A DNA stretch of 32,760 nucleotides from Thermodesulfovibrio sp. (GTDB lineage Bacteria > Nitrospirota > Thermodesulfovibrionia > Thermodesulfovibrionales > UBA6898): the NCBI GenBank assembly GCA_013824615.1, contig PNOC01000041.1:1-32760 (forward strand), read 5' to 3'. Shown here in pieces: positions 15,206 through 23,017 of the stretch. Position numbers and translations under genes: made by a program. The notes under the pieces are model-generated. The model saw only the letters and a list, made by a program, of their open reading frames with translations, was not told the DNA's origin and did no database searches. The stretch's first letter is position 1, and each line of letters opens with the position of its first letter.

Positions 15206-16235
15206 ACCGCACGCCCTTTATACCCTTTTTTATATTTCCGATATAAAAAGACTCATAGTCATTGCGATAAAGAATTGTCAGTGCCTTTTTTACATCCTCA
15301 CTTTTTACTATAACCATATATCCCAATCCCATATTAAAGGTCCGGCGCATGTCCTCTTCAGGCACGTTTCCAAGCCTTTGAACCATCTCAAATACAGGGA
15401 GCACCGGCCAGGAATCAACAAATATCTCGGCGCCGAGTCCCCGGGGAAAAACCCTCGGGAGATTACCCGGAATTCCACCGCCGGTTATATGGGACATGCC
15501 CCTGATCTCAATTTTTTTGTTCAGGGCGTTGAACGCCTTGACATAAATACGTGTCGGTCTGAGCAGTTCCTCAGCCAAGGATGCGCCGAGTTCAGGAACA
15601 ACTTTTCGCAGCTTCATGCGGTGAGCATCGAAGAGTACTTTTCTGACCAGGGAATAGCCGTTGCTGTGAATACCGCTTGAAGCGATACCTATAATCGCAT
15701 CCCCTGCACAGATCTTTTTTCCGTCTATAAGTCTCTTCCGGTCAGCAACGCCGACAGCAAAGCCGGCAAGGTCATATTCGCCCGGTTCATAAAATCCCGG
15801 CATTTCGGCTGTTTCGCCGCCGACAAGCGCACACCCTGCCTCAACACAGCCTGCTGCAATGCCCTCCACCACCTCGGCAGCTTTTTCAGGTTTCAGCTTT
15901 CCGGTTGCAAAATAGTCGAGAAAAAAAAGCGGCTCAGCGCCGCAGGTAAGAATATCATTGACACACATGGCAACCAGGTCGATGCCGACGGTATCGTGTT
16001 TATCTGCCATGAAGGCGATCTTGAGCTTGGTCCCAACGCCGTCGGTGCCGCTGACGAGTACGGGGTTCTTGTGCTTTGCAGCGAGTTTAAAAAAGGCTCC
16101 GAACGATCCGATGTCGGTCATCACCTCGGGTCTGAACGTTTTCCTGACCAGTGGCTTGATAAGGTCAACGAAGCGGTCGCCCTCATCAATATCAACACCT
16201 GAATTCTTATAGGTTATTCTCTTGTCCGACTTCAT
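15198..16235 (-). CDS. purM: Phosphoribosylformylglycinamidine cyclo-ligase (AIR synthetase)
   Basis: Fifth step of purine biosynthesis: ATP-dependent closure of FGAM to aminoimidazole ribonucleotide. The 345 residues match the family. Recognised segments are TYKNSGVDIDEGDRFVDLI near the N-terminus, SGTDGVGTKLKIA, the metal/ATP-binding GIDLVAMCVNDILTCGAEPLFFLDY, GGETAEMPGFY and HITGGGIPGNLPRV. It is the first gene of a three-gene unit with the M23 peptidase and bactofilin, overlapping the former by eight bases. This combination of purine synthesis and cell-shape genes is probably a shared transcript of convenience. Confidence 0.98.
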   Translation of the reverse strand: MKSDKRITYKNSGVDIDEGDRFVDLIKPLVRKTFRPEVMTDIGSFGAFFKLAAKHKNPVLVSGTDGVGTKLKIAFMADKHDTVGIDLVAMCVNDILTCGAEPLFFLDYFATGKLKPEKAAEVVEGIAAGCVEAGCALVGGETAEMPGFYEPGEYDLAGFAVGVADRKRLIDGKKICAGDAIIGIASSGIHSNGYSLVRKVLFDAHRMKLRKVVPELGASLAEELLRPTRIYVKAFNALNKKIEIRGMSHITGGGIPGNLPRVFPRGLGAEIFVDSWPVLPVFEMVQRLGNVPEEDMRRTFNMGLGYMVIVKSEDVKKALTILYRNDYESFYIGNIKKGIKGVRYA

Positions 16236-16340
16236 ATCTGTTGTCCGTCAGGTAAGGCGCTTTGCATAGAGTATATATTTTGCACAAAGAGCCCTGAAAG
16301 GGCAAGAAGTTTTGAAAAAAGTGTCAAATTATAGCAGATC
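16236..16340 (-). promoter_or_regulatory. purM leader with extended -10 element and small hairpin
   Basis: On the minus strand TGCTATAAT (plus 16331-16340 region) matches an extended -10; no good -35 is seen. The resulting leader of about 85 bases contains a GCCCT/AGGGC hairpin with a three-base loop (16291-16303). No known purine riboswitch motif is recognisable. Confidence 0.35.
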
Positions 16341-16380
16341 TGACCTGTTTAACCGGGAAGATGCTGCGCAGCAGGTGGCA

Positions 16381-16409
16381 TTGACTATACCGATTCAATA
16401 TAGAATAAT
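16381..16409 (+). promoter_or_regulatory. Sigma70-type promoter of the small acidic protein gene
   Basis: TTGACT (16381-16386), 17 bases, AATAAT (16404-16409). Both hexamers are 5/6 matches with ideal spacing. It gives a leader of about 70 bases before the ATG at 16485. Confidence 0.6.
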
Positions 16410-16484
16410 AGCGAAGCAGTCCTTTTGCTGTTATGCCGTTTGCCACGTTGCGGAATAGAAGACGCTGCCGGGGAGGAATGGATT

Positions 16485-16706
16485 ATGAAACGATTATCTG
16501 AAGATGAGCTGAAAAAGGCCGAGGACTATGAGGAGCTGAAATGGTATAACGGCATCCCGGTAATAGTCAGCGCGCTCGGGGAAACCTGGAAGAGGGTATC
16601 GGCTGCTGAAGAGTATTCGCCCTACTTCGTAGTCTCTGAAGATGATGACAGGGATGATTTTTTCGGTACCTATTCCGATAATGAACCGATTGAACCGAGT
16701 GAGTGA
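16485..16706 (+). CDS. Small acidic protein, function unknown
   Basis: A 73-residue protein that I do not recognise. It begins MKRLSEDELKKAEDYEELKWYNG, has a central hydrophobic strand (PVIVSAL) and a very acidic C-terminal half (SEDDDRDDFFG, NEPIEPSE). There is no signal peptide, membrane helix or cysteine. The frame extends upstream to 16425, but ATG 16485 follows GGGAGG at 16471-16476 at a workable distance and is the first Met after the purine-rich site. A well-formed promoter at 16381-16409 supports that it is expressed. It stands alone between purM (divergent) and surE, with structured spacer DNA after it. Confidence 0.65.
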   Translation: MKRLSEDELKKAEDYEELKWYNGIPVIVSALGETWKRVSAAEEYSPYFVVSEDDDRDDFFGTYSDNEPIEPSE

Positions 16707-16769
16707 CCCTGTCGCCGATTTTATATTGCTGCTTCAAAGAATATTTAGTAGCAGCAGACAGAAATGCCG

Positions 16770-16883
16770 AAAAAGTCCTGCCTGCAACACCCTACAGACA
16801 TTTAAGAGGCCTGCCAGCCTTCTTTGCAAAACTCACCTAACGTTAGAATCATGATTAAATCATGTTGTCATTGCAGGACTTTT
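16770..16883. repeat. Long-range inverted repeat enclosing two palindromes
   Basis: AAAAGTCCTGC (16771-16781) and GCAGGACTTTT (16873-16883) are perfect 11-base complements 91 bases apart, and CAACA/TGTTG just inside extend the pairing. Between them are the palindrome CTAACGTTAG (16837-16846) and the 15-base CATGATT-A-AATCATG (16850-16864). No coding frame fits and no target-site duplication is obvious. Confidence 0.6.
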
Positions 16884-16955
16884 GAGGTGTTTATGGCCGC
16901 TGCTATACAACTATAAGGTAAACAAGCCGTCTTCTTTCTGATACAATAGGAACAG

Positions 16956-17735
16956 ATGACTGTAATTCTTGTCACGAACGATGATGGTGTCCACGCGCCC
17001 GGCATCTTGGCGCTCTATGGGGCCATGAATGAACTGGGAGATACATATATAGTCGCTCCCGACCGGGAGAGGAGTGCTGCAGGTCATTCACTGACGCTTC
17101 ATCGTCCGCTGAAGGCGGAGGAGATCCGGGCGCAGGTCTTCAGCATTAACGGTACCCCGACCGACTGCGTCACGCTCGGTATAAACAAACTGCTTCCACA
17201 GAAACCGGATATCGTCGTCTCCGGCATCAACCGCGGGGCGAATCTTGGCGATGACATCACATATTCAGGGACCGTCTCGGCTGCCATAGAAGGGACGATG
17301 TTCGGGGTGCCGTCGGTCGCGTTTTCAGTCGTGTCAGACAAGGATTTCCAGTACGAGACCGCGGCCTTCTTTGCAAAAAAGATCGTCTCCTATGTGTTGA
17401 GGCATTCCCTTCCCTACGATACCCTGCTGAATGTGAATTTCCCCGAGGTCTCCCGCCAGGAGATCAAAGGCATCAAGATAACCAGGCAGGGGAAACGCAT
17501 CTACGAGAACTCGATACAGGAAACCTATAATCCCTGGGGCGAGAAATATTACTGGATCGGCGGCGGCAGGACCTTCTGGGAGCACGGGGATGAGGCTGAT
17601 ATGGAGGCGGTGCAGCAGAATTATATCTCGATAACTCCAATCCACCTTGATTTGACGAACCACGCGGCACTGACTTACCTGAGGGACAGCTGGAAGGTTT
17701 CGGATATGCTGGGGGATACTGATGAAAAATTATGA
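16956..17735 (+). CDS. surE: 5'/3'-nucleotidase SurE
   Basis: Metal-dependent nucleoside monophosphate phosphatase, also active on short polyphosphates, linked to stationary-phase survival. The 259 residues match the family. The metal site is TNDDG (Asp9, Asp10), with the conserved Ser in DRERSAAGHS and Asn in VSGINRGANLGDDITYSGTVSAA. The FGVPSVAFS segment is also typical. The start ATG has AGGA four bases upstream; a TACAAT at 16942-16947 is a possible -10 very close to it. The last 14 bases overlap the flavoprotein gene. The surE-pcm association seen in other bacteria is kept here, with one gene between them. Confidence 0.97.
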   Translation: MTVILVTNDDGVHAPGILALYGAMNELGDTYIVAPDRERSAAGHSLTLHRPLKAEEIRAQVFSINGTPTDCVTLGINKLLPQKPDIVVSGINRGANLGDDITYSGTVSAAIEGTMFGVPSVAFSVVSDKDFQYETAAFFAKKIVSYVLRHSLPYDTLLNVNFPEVSRQEIKGIKITRQGKRIYENSIQETYNPWGEKYYWIGGGRTFWEHGDEADMEAVQQNYISITPIHLDLTNHAALTYLRDSWKVSDMLGDTDEKL

Positions 17736-19101
17736 CGTCATCATTCTCGGTTCCGGACCGGCCGGAATTTTTGCTGCCCTGGAGTTTCTCAAAACCAAGA
17801 AAAAGCCCCGTGTTCTGATCCTTGAAAAAGGGCTGGACATTGTCAAGCGCCACTGCCCTTCAAAAGAAAGAAAAATATCCTGCACCACCTGCCCGGAATG
17901 CCATTTACTTAGCGGATGGGGCGGAGCCGGAGCATACAGTGACGGCAAGCTCAGCCTTTCACCCGAGGTCGGCGGGTTTCTCTCCCGGTATATGGACAAG
18001 GAAAGTGTTCAGGCAATGATCGATTATGTCGATCAGATCTATATCCAATACGGTGCTCCCGATGAGATTTTCGGAGACAACCCCGAAGAAATACAGAACC
18101 TGGGACAGGTCGCCTCGAAAAACAATCTCATGCTCATACCATCCCGGGTCAGACATATCGGGACTGACCGGTGTCTCAAGGTACTCAAGAAAATGAAGGA
18201 CGTTATCGGCAAAAAGATCGAGATCGTCTTTAGCGCCGAGGCTGAACGCGTGCTTGTCGAGAATGACCGTTACGTCGGCGTTCAACTGAAGGACGGCAGG
18301 TTTTTTGCCTCCGACTTTCTGATTCTCGCCCCGGGGCGAGAGGGTTCGAAGTGGCTTGAAGAGGAATCCCGGAGGCTCGGCTTGACCCAGCTCAAGAATC
18401 CGGTCGATGTGGGAGTGAGAGTTGAACTGCCGGCAGCAGTGCTGGAGCCTCTGACGCGCATCACCTACGAACCGAAGCTCGTCTTCTACTCAAAGAAGTT
18501 CGACGACAAGGTCAGAACATTCTGTGTCAATCCCTATGGCGAGGTAGTCAAGGAGTACCTCAAGGGCATCTGGACAGTCAATGGACATAGTTATACCGAC
18601 CGGAGGACAAACAACACCAACTTTGCGCTTCTGGTCAGCACGTATTTCACCGAACCTTTTGATGAGCCGATATCCTACGGCCGTTATATTGCCCAGTTGG
18701 CCAATTTCATCGGCAAAGGTGTCATCGTGCAGAGATTGGGAGATCTGCAGGCAGGCAGGCGCTCTACACGTGAACGGATAGAAAAGAATATTGTCCGCCC
18801 GTCCCTGCACGATGCAACGCCGGGGGATCTGAGCTTTGCCCTTCCCTACCGGTATCTCTCGGATATCCTTGAAATGCTCGAGGCCCTTGACCAGATTGCT
18901 CCGGGGGTCAATTCCCGTCATACACTGTTGTACGGCGTTGAGGTAAAGTTCTATTCCATGCAGCTTAAACTTACAAACAGGCTTGAGACTGAAATAAAGA
19001 ATGTCTTTGCTGCGGGTGACGGCCCCGGTGTCAGCAGGGGGCTGATCCAGGCTTCTGCTTCAGGGGTGGTGGCTGCAAGGGAAATACTCGGCAGGCTGTA
19101 A
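17722..19101 (+). CDS. FAD-dependent dehydrogenase, COG2509 type
   Basis: A 459-residue flavoprotein. The Rossmann FAD motif GSGPAGIFAALE starts at residue 10 with an acidic residue ending the second strand (LILEKG). Cysteines 45, 54, 57 and 60 (C-x8-C-x2-C-x2-C) are followed by GWGGAGAYSDGKL, a pattern characteristic of this uncharacterised family; an iron-sulfur or redox role is possible but not shown. The C-terminal FAD segment NVFAAGDGPGVSRGLIQASASG is present. Physiological electron donor and acceptor are unknown. It overlaps surE by 14 bases and has a GGGGG site before its ATG; pcm follows 12 bases later, so it belongs to a surE-pcm repair-type operon. Confidence 0.9.
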   Translation: MKNYDVIILGSGPAGIFAALEFLKTKKKPRVLILEKGLDIVKRHCPSKERKISCTTCPECHLLSGWGGAGAYSDGKLSLSPEVGGFLSRYMDKESVQAMIDYVDQIYIQYGAPDEIFGDNPEEIQNLGQVASKNNLMLIPSRVRHIGTDRCLKVLKKMKDVIGKKIEIVFSAEAERVLVENDRYVGVQLKDGRFFASDFLILAPGREGSKWLEEESRRLGLTQLKNPVDVGVRVELPAAVLEPLTRITYEPKLVFYSKKFDDKVRTFCVNPYGEVVKEYLKGIWTVNGHSYTDRRTNNTNFALLVSTYFTEPFDEPISYGRYIAQLANFIGKGVIVQRLGDLQAGRRSTRERIEKNIVRPSLHDATPGDLSFALPYRYLSDILEMLEALDQIAPGVNSRHTLLYGVEVKFYSMQLKLTNRLETEIKNVFAAGDGPGVSRGLIQASASGVVAAREILGRL

Positions 19102-19113
19102 TGGAGGAAAACC

Positions 19114-19755
19114 ATGGATTATAAGGATCTCAGAGAGGCTATGGTGAGAGACCAGTTGCTGCCGCGGGGCATCAGGGATCCAAAGGTTCTATGGGCCATG
19201 GAACACATCCCGCGCCATCTCTTTGTGGATCCCGCGGTGCAGTCACGTGCCTATGACGACTCAGCCCTGCCGACGGCTGATGGACAAACGATCTCTCAGC
19301 CTTATATGGTTGCGGTCATGACAGAACTCCTGGATCTGCGCAAAAACGACAAAGTCCTGGAAATCGGGACCGGCTCCGGATATCAGGCTGCCATCCTTTC
19401 CATTCTTGCTGCAGAAGTATATACCATAGAACGTTTTGCAGATCTTGCGGAAAAAGCGGCAGAACGCTTCAGGACGTTTGGCTATCCTAATATTTTCGTG
19501 AAAGCTGGTGATGGCTCGCTCGGGTGGCCGGAGGAGGCCCCCTTTGACAGGATAATCATCACAGCGGGGGCTCCTGAAATTCCGGCTTCTCTCATCGACC
19601 AGTTGACACCTCAGGGAGTTCTGGTGGCCCCAGTGGGCGACAGGCACTCCCAGCAGCTCATCAGACTGGTCAAGGCGGCCGGAGAGCTGCAGCGGACCTA
19701 TCATACCCCCTGCGTTTTCGTCCCGCTCGTCGGAACCTTCGGCTGGCAGGATTGA
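19114..19755 (+). CDS. pcm: Protein-L-isoaspartate O-methyltransferase
   Basis: Repairs aged proteins by SAM-dependent methylation of isoaspartyl residues. The 213 residues match the family. Marks are PRHLFVDPA, the DGQTISQPYMVAVMTELL block, SAM motif I VLEIGTGSGYQAAIL, and IIITAGAPEIPASLIDQL. GGAGG (19103-19107) lies seven bases before the ATG. It is the third gene in the surE operon; SurE and Pcm are both linked to long-term survival. A GC-rich hairpin (19763-19778) follows, but it lacks a T-tract, so the terminator is unclear. Confidence 0.97.
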   Translation: MDYKDLREAMVRDQLLPRGIRDPKVLWAMEHIPRHLFVDPAVQSRAYDDSALPTADGQTISQPYMVAVMTELLDLRKNDKVLEIGTGSGYQAAILSILAAEVYTIERFADLAEKAAERFRTFGYPNIFVKAGDGSLGWPEEAPFDRIIITAGAPEIPASLIDQLTPQGVLVAPVGDRHSQQLIRLVKAAGELQRTYHTPCVFVPLVGTFGWQD

Positions 19756-19866
19756 CTCAGCCCGGGCAGGGATGCCCGCTGTCATCATCCCCGCCTGCCT
19801 GCGCGGTGCGAATGTCTAAGGGAAGTCCTTCTTTTTTCCTCAAAATATTTGTAATATATAAAGATA
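19756..19866 (+). other. Spacer between pcm and the cyclase gene with weak terminator-like hairpins
   Basis: CGGGCA (19763-19768) pairs with TGCCCG (19773-19778) over a GGGA loop but has no T-tract. Further on, AAGG (19816-19819) and CCTT (19825-19828) precede a run of T. Neither alone is a convincing terminator. The last 25 bases are very AT-rich and may hold the next promoter. Confidence 0.35.
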
Positions 19867-21276
19867 ATGAATTCAGAAAGTCCAGATAATGTCACGAACC
19901 GTGCAGGATTCAGGGGGACAAAGGAGATTGCTTTCTTCACCCTGGATCTCATGCCGGATCCGTTCATTGTGTTGAATTGCGACGGGACGATCTATGATCT
20001 GAACCAGAGTTGTGCGGATTTTATCGGGATCAGAAAAGCGGATGTTCTCAACAAGTCCTTCGCTGATATAGAATCTCTGAATATATTCTGTGAGAAGGTA
20101 CCGGAAGTTTTTACAAAAGCTGCCGCGGACTTTGACCTGGTTATTTTTCACAACAGGCATATTGAGGTCTCTCTTCTTCCCTTCAGCACGGGTGATGGCA
20201 CAAAGCTATTGCGGATTGTGTTGAAGGACATCTCCAATTATGTGACCCTGGAGCAGGAACTTCTGAAGAGGAACAAGGAACTTATCATTATCAATACGCT
20301 TTCGAGCGCTTTCATCTCATCGGATAATCTGGACCACGTAGTCGAGAACCTGCTCCATAAGGTTTTGCTGGTTACCGACTTCAGCACGGGCTGGCTCATG
20401 GTTCGTGACGGAAACTTTTTTCTTTTTAAAACCGGTAAAAACCTTACTCCCGCATTCATTGCAGCAGCTGAACAAGGCGGACTGCAAAAACTCTGCAGTG
20501 ATATAATTCTGAGCAGCGAACCGCTGTACATCGCGGAAGCCGTAGAGATTGCAAAGGATTCCACACTCACGGATGAGGGCATTTCATTTCTGGCGGCAGT
20601 TCCGCTCGTTTTCAATCAGGAGGTCACCGGAATGCTCTTTCTGGCCTTAAAGACGGATACAGCCTATGCCTTCAATTTTGATTTTGCTGCTCTGCTCTCT
20701 CTGGTAGGAAACCAAATATCGATGATCCTCGACAAAATACGACTATTTCAGGAAACGAGACGGCTTTCGATTACGGACGGATTGACCGGACTCTTCAACA
20801 GCCGGTATTTCTATAAGCAGCTCGAAGCCGAGATTGCTCGGTCTAACCGCTATGGTCATTCATTTTCTTTGATCATGTTCGATATCGACAGTTTCAAAAA
20901 GCTGAATGATACCTATGGTCACCAGGCCGGCGATGATGTCCTGGTTGAACTTGCCAGAATACTGCAGTCTGCCTCACGGGAGGCCGATATCGCCGTGCGG
21001 TATGGCGGCGAAGAGTTTGTCATAGTCCTGCCCAATACGTCCGAGGCGGATACGGTCTATCTGGCGGACAGGATTCGGGACTCGGTCGAGCAAACCGCTT
21101 TTCTGCAAGACCTGACCGGTGGCATCACGATAACGTTAAGCGGTGGGGTAGCGTCCTATCCTATGAATGCCGGTGACATCAAATCTCTGCTCAATGCTGC
21201 AGACACAGCTCTGTATGCAGCAAAGACTTCCGGCAAAAACAGGGTGGTCTGCTTCAAAGGACACATTCGTGTCTGA
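19867..21276 (+). CDS. Diguanylate cyclase with PAS and GAF sensor domains
   Basis: A 469-residue soluble signalling enzyme that should make cyclic di-GMP from two GTP. A PAS-like domain covers about 22-130 (LMPDPFIVLNCDGTIYDLNQS), a GAF-like domain about 141-292, and the GGDEF domain about 300-465. The active-site motif GGEEF is at 380-384, preceded by FDIDSFKKLNDTYGHQAGD. An RxxD product-inhibition site (Arg371 to Asp374) is present, so feedback control is likely. No membrane helix is seen. It lacks a clear Shine-Dalgarno and starts in AT-rich DNA. The downstream oxidoreductase gene begins ten bases after its stop; a PilZ protein that could bind c-di-GMP is encoded at the end of the same run. 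Confidence 0.93.
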   Translation: MNSESPDNVTNRAGFRGTKEIAFFTLDLMPDPFIVLNCDGTIYDLNQSCADFIGIRKADVLNKSFADIESLNIFCEKVPEVFTKAAADFDLVIFHNRHIEVSLLPFSTGDGTKLLRIVLKDISNYVTLEQELLKRNKELIIINTLSSAFISSDNLDHVVENLLHKVLLVTDFSTGWLMVRDGNFFLFKTGKNLTPAFIAAAEQGGLQKLCSDIILSSEPLYIAEAVEIAKDSTLTDEGISFLAAVPLVFNQEVTGMLFLALKTDTAYAFNFDFAALLSLVGNQISMILDKIRLFQETRRLSITDGLTGLFNSRYFYKQLEAEIARSNRYGHSFSLIMFDIDSFKKLNDTYGHQAGDDVLVELARILQSASREADIAVRYGGEEFVIVLPNTSEADTVYLADRIRDSVEQTAFLQDLTGGITITLSGGVASYPMNAGDIKSLLNAADTALYAAKTSGKNRVVCFKGHIRV

Positions 21277-21286
21277 GTCAAAGACA

Positions 21287-22039
21287 ATGCGTAAAGTTTT
21301 TGACAGACCCCGCAGTCTGAAAGAGGCAGCGTTCCGGTATTGTCCTGGTTGCGGACACAGCATCGTGCACCGGCTTGTCGCTGAAAGCATAGACACTCTT
21401 GGCATACGCGAAAAAGTAATTGGCATTGCTCCGGTCGGATGCGCTGTCTTTGCCTATGACTATTTTCATTTTGATATGATCGAGGCGGCACACGGCAGGC
21501 CGCCTGCAGTTGCCACAGGCTTAAAGCGGACCATGCCCGACAGAATCGTATTCACCTATCAGGGGGACGGAGACCTTGCGGCAATAGGTACCGGCGAAAT
21601 CGTCCATGCTGCTGCGCGCGGAGAAAATATATCGGTTTTCTTTGTCAACAATGCTACCTACGGCATGACCGGGGGACAGATGGCGCCCACGACTATCATG
21701 GGGCAGCGTACGGCGACAACTCCCCGGGGAAGGGAGGCCGCAGAACATGGCTTCCCGCTGCGGATGGCTGAAATGCTCGCCACCATAGACGGTGTTGCCT
21801 ATATTGAAAGGGTAGCGCTTACCTCCCCTGCGGATATCAGGATAGCGCGTCAGGCCATAGAAAAATCCCTGAGGTGTCAACTCCGAGGCCTCGGCTTCAG
21901 CATGGTCGAAATACTTTCTCCCTGCCCGACTGACTGGGGTATGACTCCGGCCGAGTCATTGCTGTGGATGCAGGCAGAAATGTTGAAGGTCTTTCCTGTC
22001 GGGATATACAGGGACCGGGGAGCAAAGACAGGGGTATGA
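21287..22039 (+). CDS. 2-oxoacid:ferredoxin oxidoreductase, beta subunit
   Basis: Thiamine-diphosphate-binding subunit of a 2-oxoacid:ferredoxin oxidoreductase (pyruvate, 2-oxoglutarate or branched-chain type), 250 residues. Marks are YCPGCGH (18-24), the TPP/Mg motif beginning GDGDLAAIG (93-101), and NNATYGMTGGQMAP. The family makes acyl-CoA, CO2 and reduced ferredoxin. An in-frame GTG at 21269 preceded by AAAGG is an alternative start, which would overlap the cyclase gene by eight bases. The gamma gene follows with an ATGA overlap. No alpha or ferredoxin-like delta subunit gene is adjacent; the gene upstream is a diguanylate cyclase. The substrate cannot be assigned. Confidence 0.92.
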   Translation: MRKVFDRPRSLKEAAFRYCPGCGHSIVHRLVAESIDTLGIREKVIGIAPVGCAVFAYDYFHFDMIEAAHGRPPAVATGLKRTMPDRIVFTYQGDGDLAAIGTGEIVHAAARGENISVFFVNNATYGMTGGQMAPTTIMGQRTATTPRGREAAEHGFPLRMAEMLATIDGVAYIERVALTSPADIRIARQAIEKSLRCQLRGLGFSMVEILSPCPTDWGMTPAESLLWMQAEMLKVFPVGIYRDRGAKTGV

Positions 22040-22593
22040 CCTACAAGATTATTATTGCCGGTTCCGGCGGCCAGGGCATTCTCTTCCTCGGCAAGTCTCT
22101 GGCTTTTGCCAGTATGTTCGAAGGAAAAGAGGTGACCTGGTTTCCCTCTTACGGTGCCGAAATGCGTGGAGGTACTGCAAACTGTACGGTGGTCGTGGCC
22201 GATGAGATGATCGGTTCTCCGGTTGTGCTTACCCCGGATATCCTGGTTATCATGAATACGATATCCCTGGATAAATTTCTGCCGAAACTTGCAAGAAAGG
22301 GTTATCTTTTTTATGATTCCTCTCTGATCCCGCCACCCCGGGTCAAGCATGATATCCGCGTCGTGCCGGTGCCGGCCACTGAAATAGCCAGTTCTGTTGC
22401 TACAACTAAGTCAGCCAACATGGTGATGCTTGGGGCGATTATCGCCAGGACAAAGATACTGGACCCGCAGTCCTTGATGAAAGTATTCGACACAGGCGCC
22501 GGGAGTTCTCCTGAGGCGTTATCAAATGTCAATCTTAGAACAATACAGGAAGGGATACGCTACATTGAAAATAAGAAAAGCTGCCATAACTGA
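22036..22593 (+). CDS. 2-oxoacid:ferredoxin oxidoreductase, gamma subunit
   Basis: Gamma subunit of 185 residues. The N-terminus IIIAGSGGQGILFLGKSLA is the family signature, followed by FPSYGAEMRGGTANCTVVVAD and later ATTKSANMVMLGAI. It forms the CoA-binding part of the multi-subunit enzyme. Its ATG overlaps the beta-subunit stop (ATGA, 22036-22039). The frame is open further upstream, but the overlap and family start favour this ATG. The 3' end overlaps the acetyltransferase gene. With beta but no alpha next to it, the complex must be completed by a subunit encoded elsewhere. Confidence 0.93.
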   Translation: MTYKIIIAGSGGQGILFLGKSLAFASMFEGKEVTWFPSYGAEMRGGTANCTVVVADEMIGSPVVLTPDILVIMNTISLDKFLPKLARKGYLFYDSSLIPPPRVKHDIRVVPVPATEIASSVATTKSANMVMLGAIIARTKILDPQSLMKVFDTGAGSSPEALSNVNLRTIQEGIRYIENKKSCHN

Positions 22594-23017
22594 CGTCAGG
22601 GAGATTCAAAAACTGGTCAATGAGTTTGCCCGCAAGGAACAGATGATCCCGAGGTCCATTAATGAACTGTATGAAAACCTGCGTGATTTTTTTGTCGCAG
22701 AAGAGGCTGAAGTGATAACAGGAGTTTGCGCCTTGCATGTCCTCTGGGACGACCTTGCCGAAATCCGCTCTCTTGCCGTGCATAAAGAAAGCCAGGGTGA
22801 AGGTATCGGAAGCCACCTGGTAAAACGCTGTCTGGCAGACGCGAAAAAGCTCGGCATCAGCCGGGTATTTGCCTTGACGTATCGCCCGACATTTTTCCGT
22901 CAGCTCGGCTTCACGGATATTGACAAGGCCAGTCTCCCCCAGAAGATCTGGGGAGACTGCATACGATGCCCAAAGTTTCCTGAGTGCGATGAACATGCAC
23001 TGATCATAAACCTGTAA
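22565..23017 (+). CDS. Short ArgA-like GNAT acetyltransferase (probable N-acetylglutamate synthase)
   Basis: A 150-residue GNAT protein resembling the short N-acetylglutamate synthases that start arginine biosynthesis. Features: the N-terminal KIRKAAITDVREIQKLVNEF, PRSINELYENLRDFFV, the acetyl-CoA motif QGEGIGSHLV, and the tail KIWGDCIRCPKFPECDE typical of this subgroup. I prefer the TTG at 22565, eight to ten bases after AGGAAGGGA, because it gives the family N-terminus; an ATG at 22526 would add 13 residues. Either way it overlaps the gamma-subunit gene. The lspA start overlaps its stop (TAATG). The substrate is inferred from family resemblance; other GNAT roles are possible. Confidence 0.85.
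   Translation: MKIRKAAITDVREIQKLVNEFARKEQMIPRSINELYENLRDFFVAEEAEVITGVCALHVLWDDLAEIRSLAVHKESQGEGIGSHLVKRCLADAKKLGISRVFALTYRPTFFRQLGFTDIDKASLPQKIWGDCIRCPKFPECDEHALIINL

Noticed and set aside
16236-16340. Purine riboswitch upstream of purM
   Set aside because: The leader shows only a short hairpin and lacks the conserved three-way junction of a purine riboswitch.
19763-19778. Intrinsic terminator after pcm
   Set aside because: The GC-rich stem lacks a following T-tract on either strand, so I list it only as a weak hairpin.
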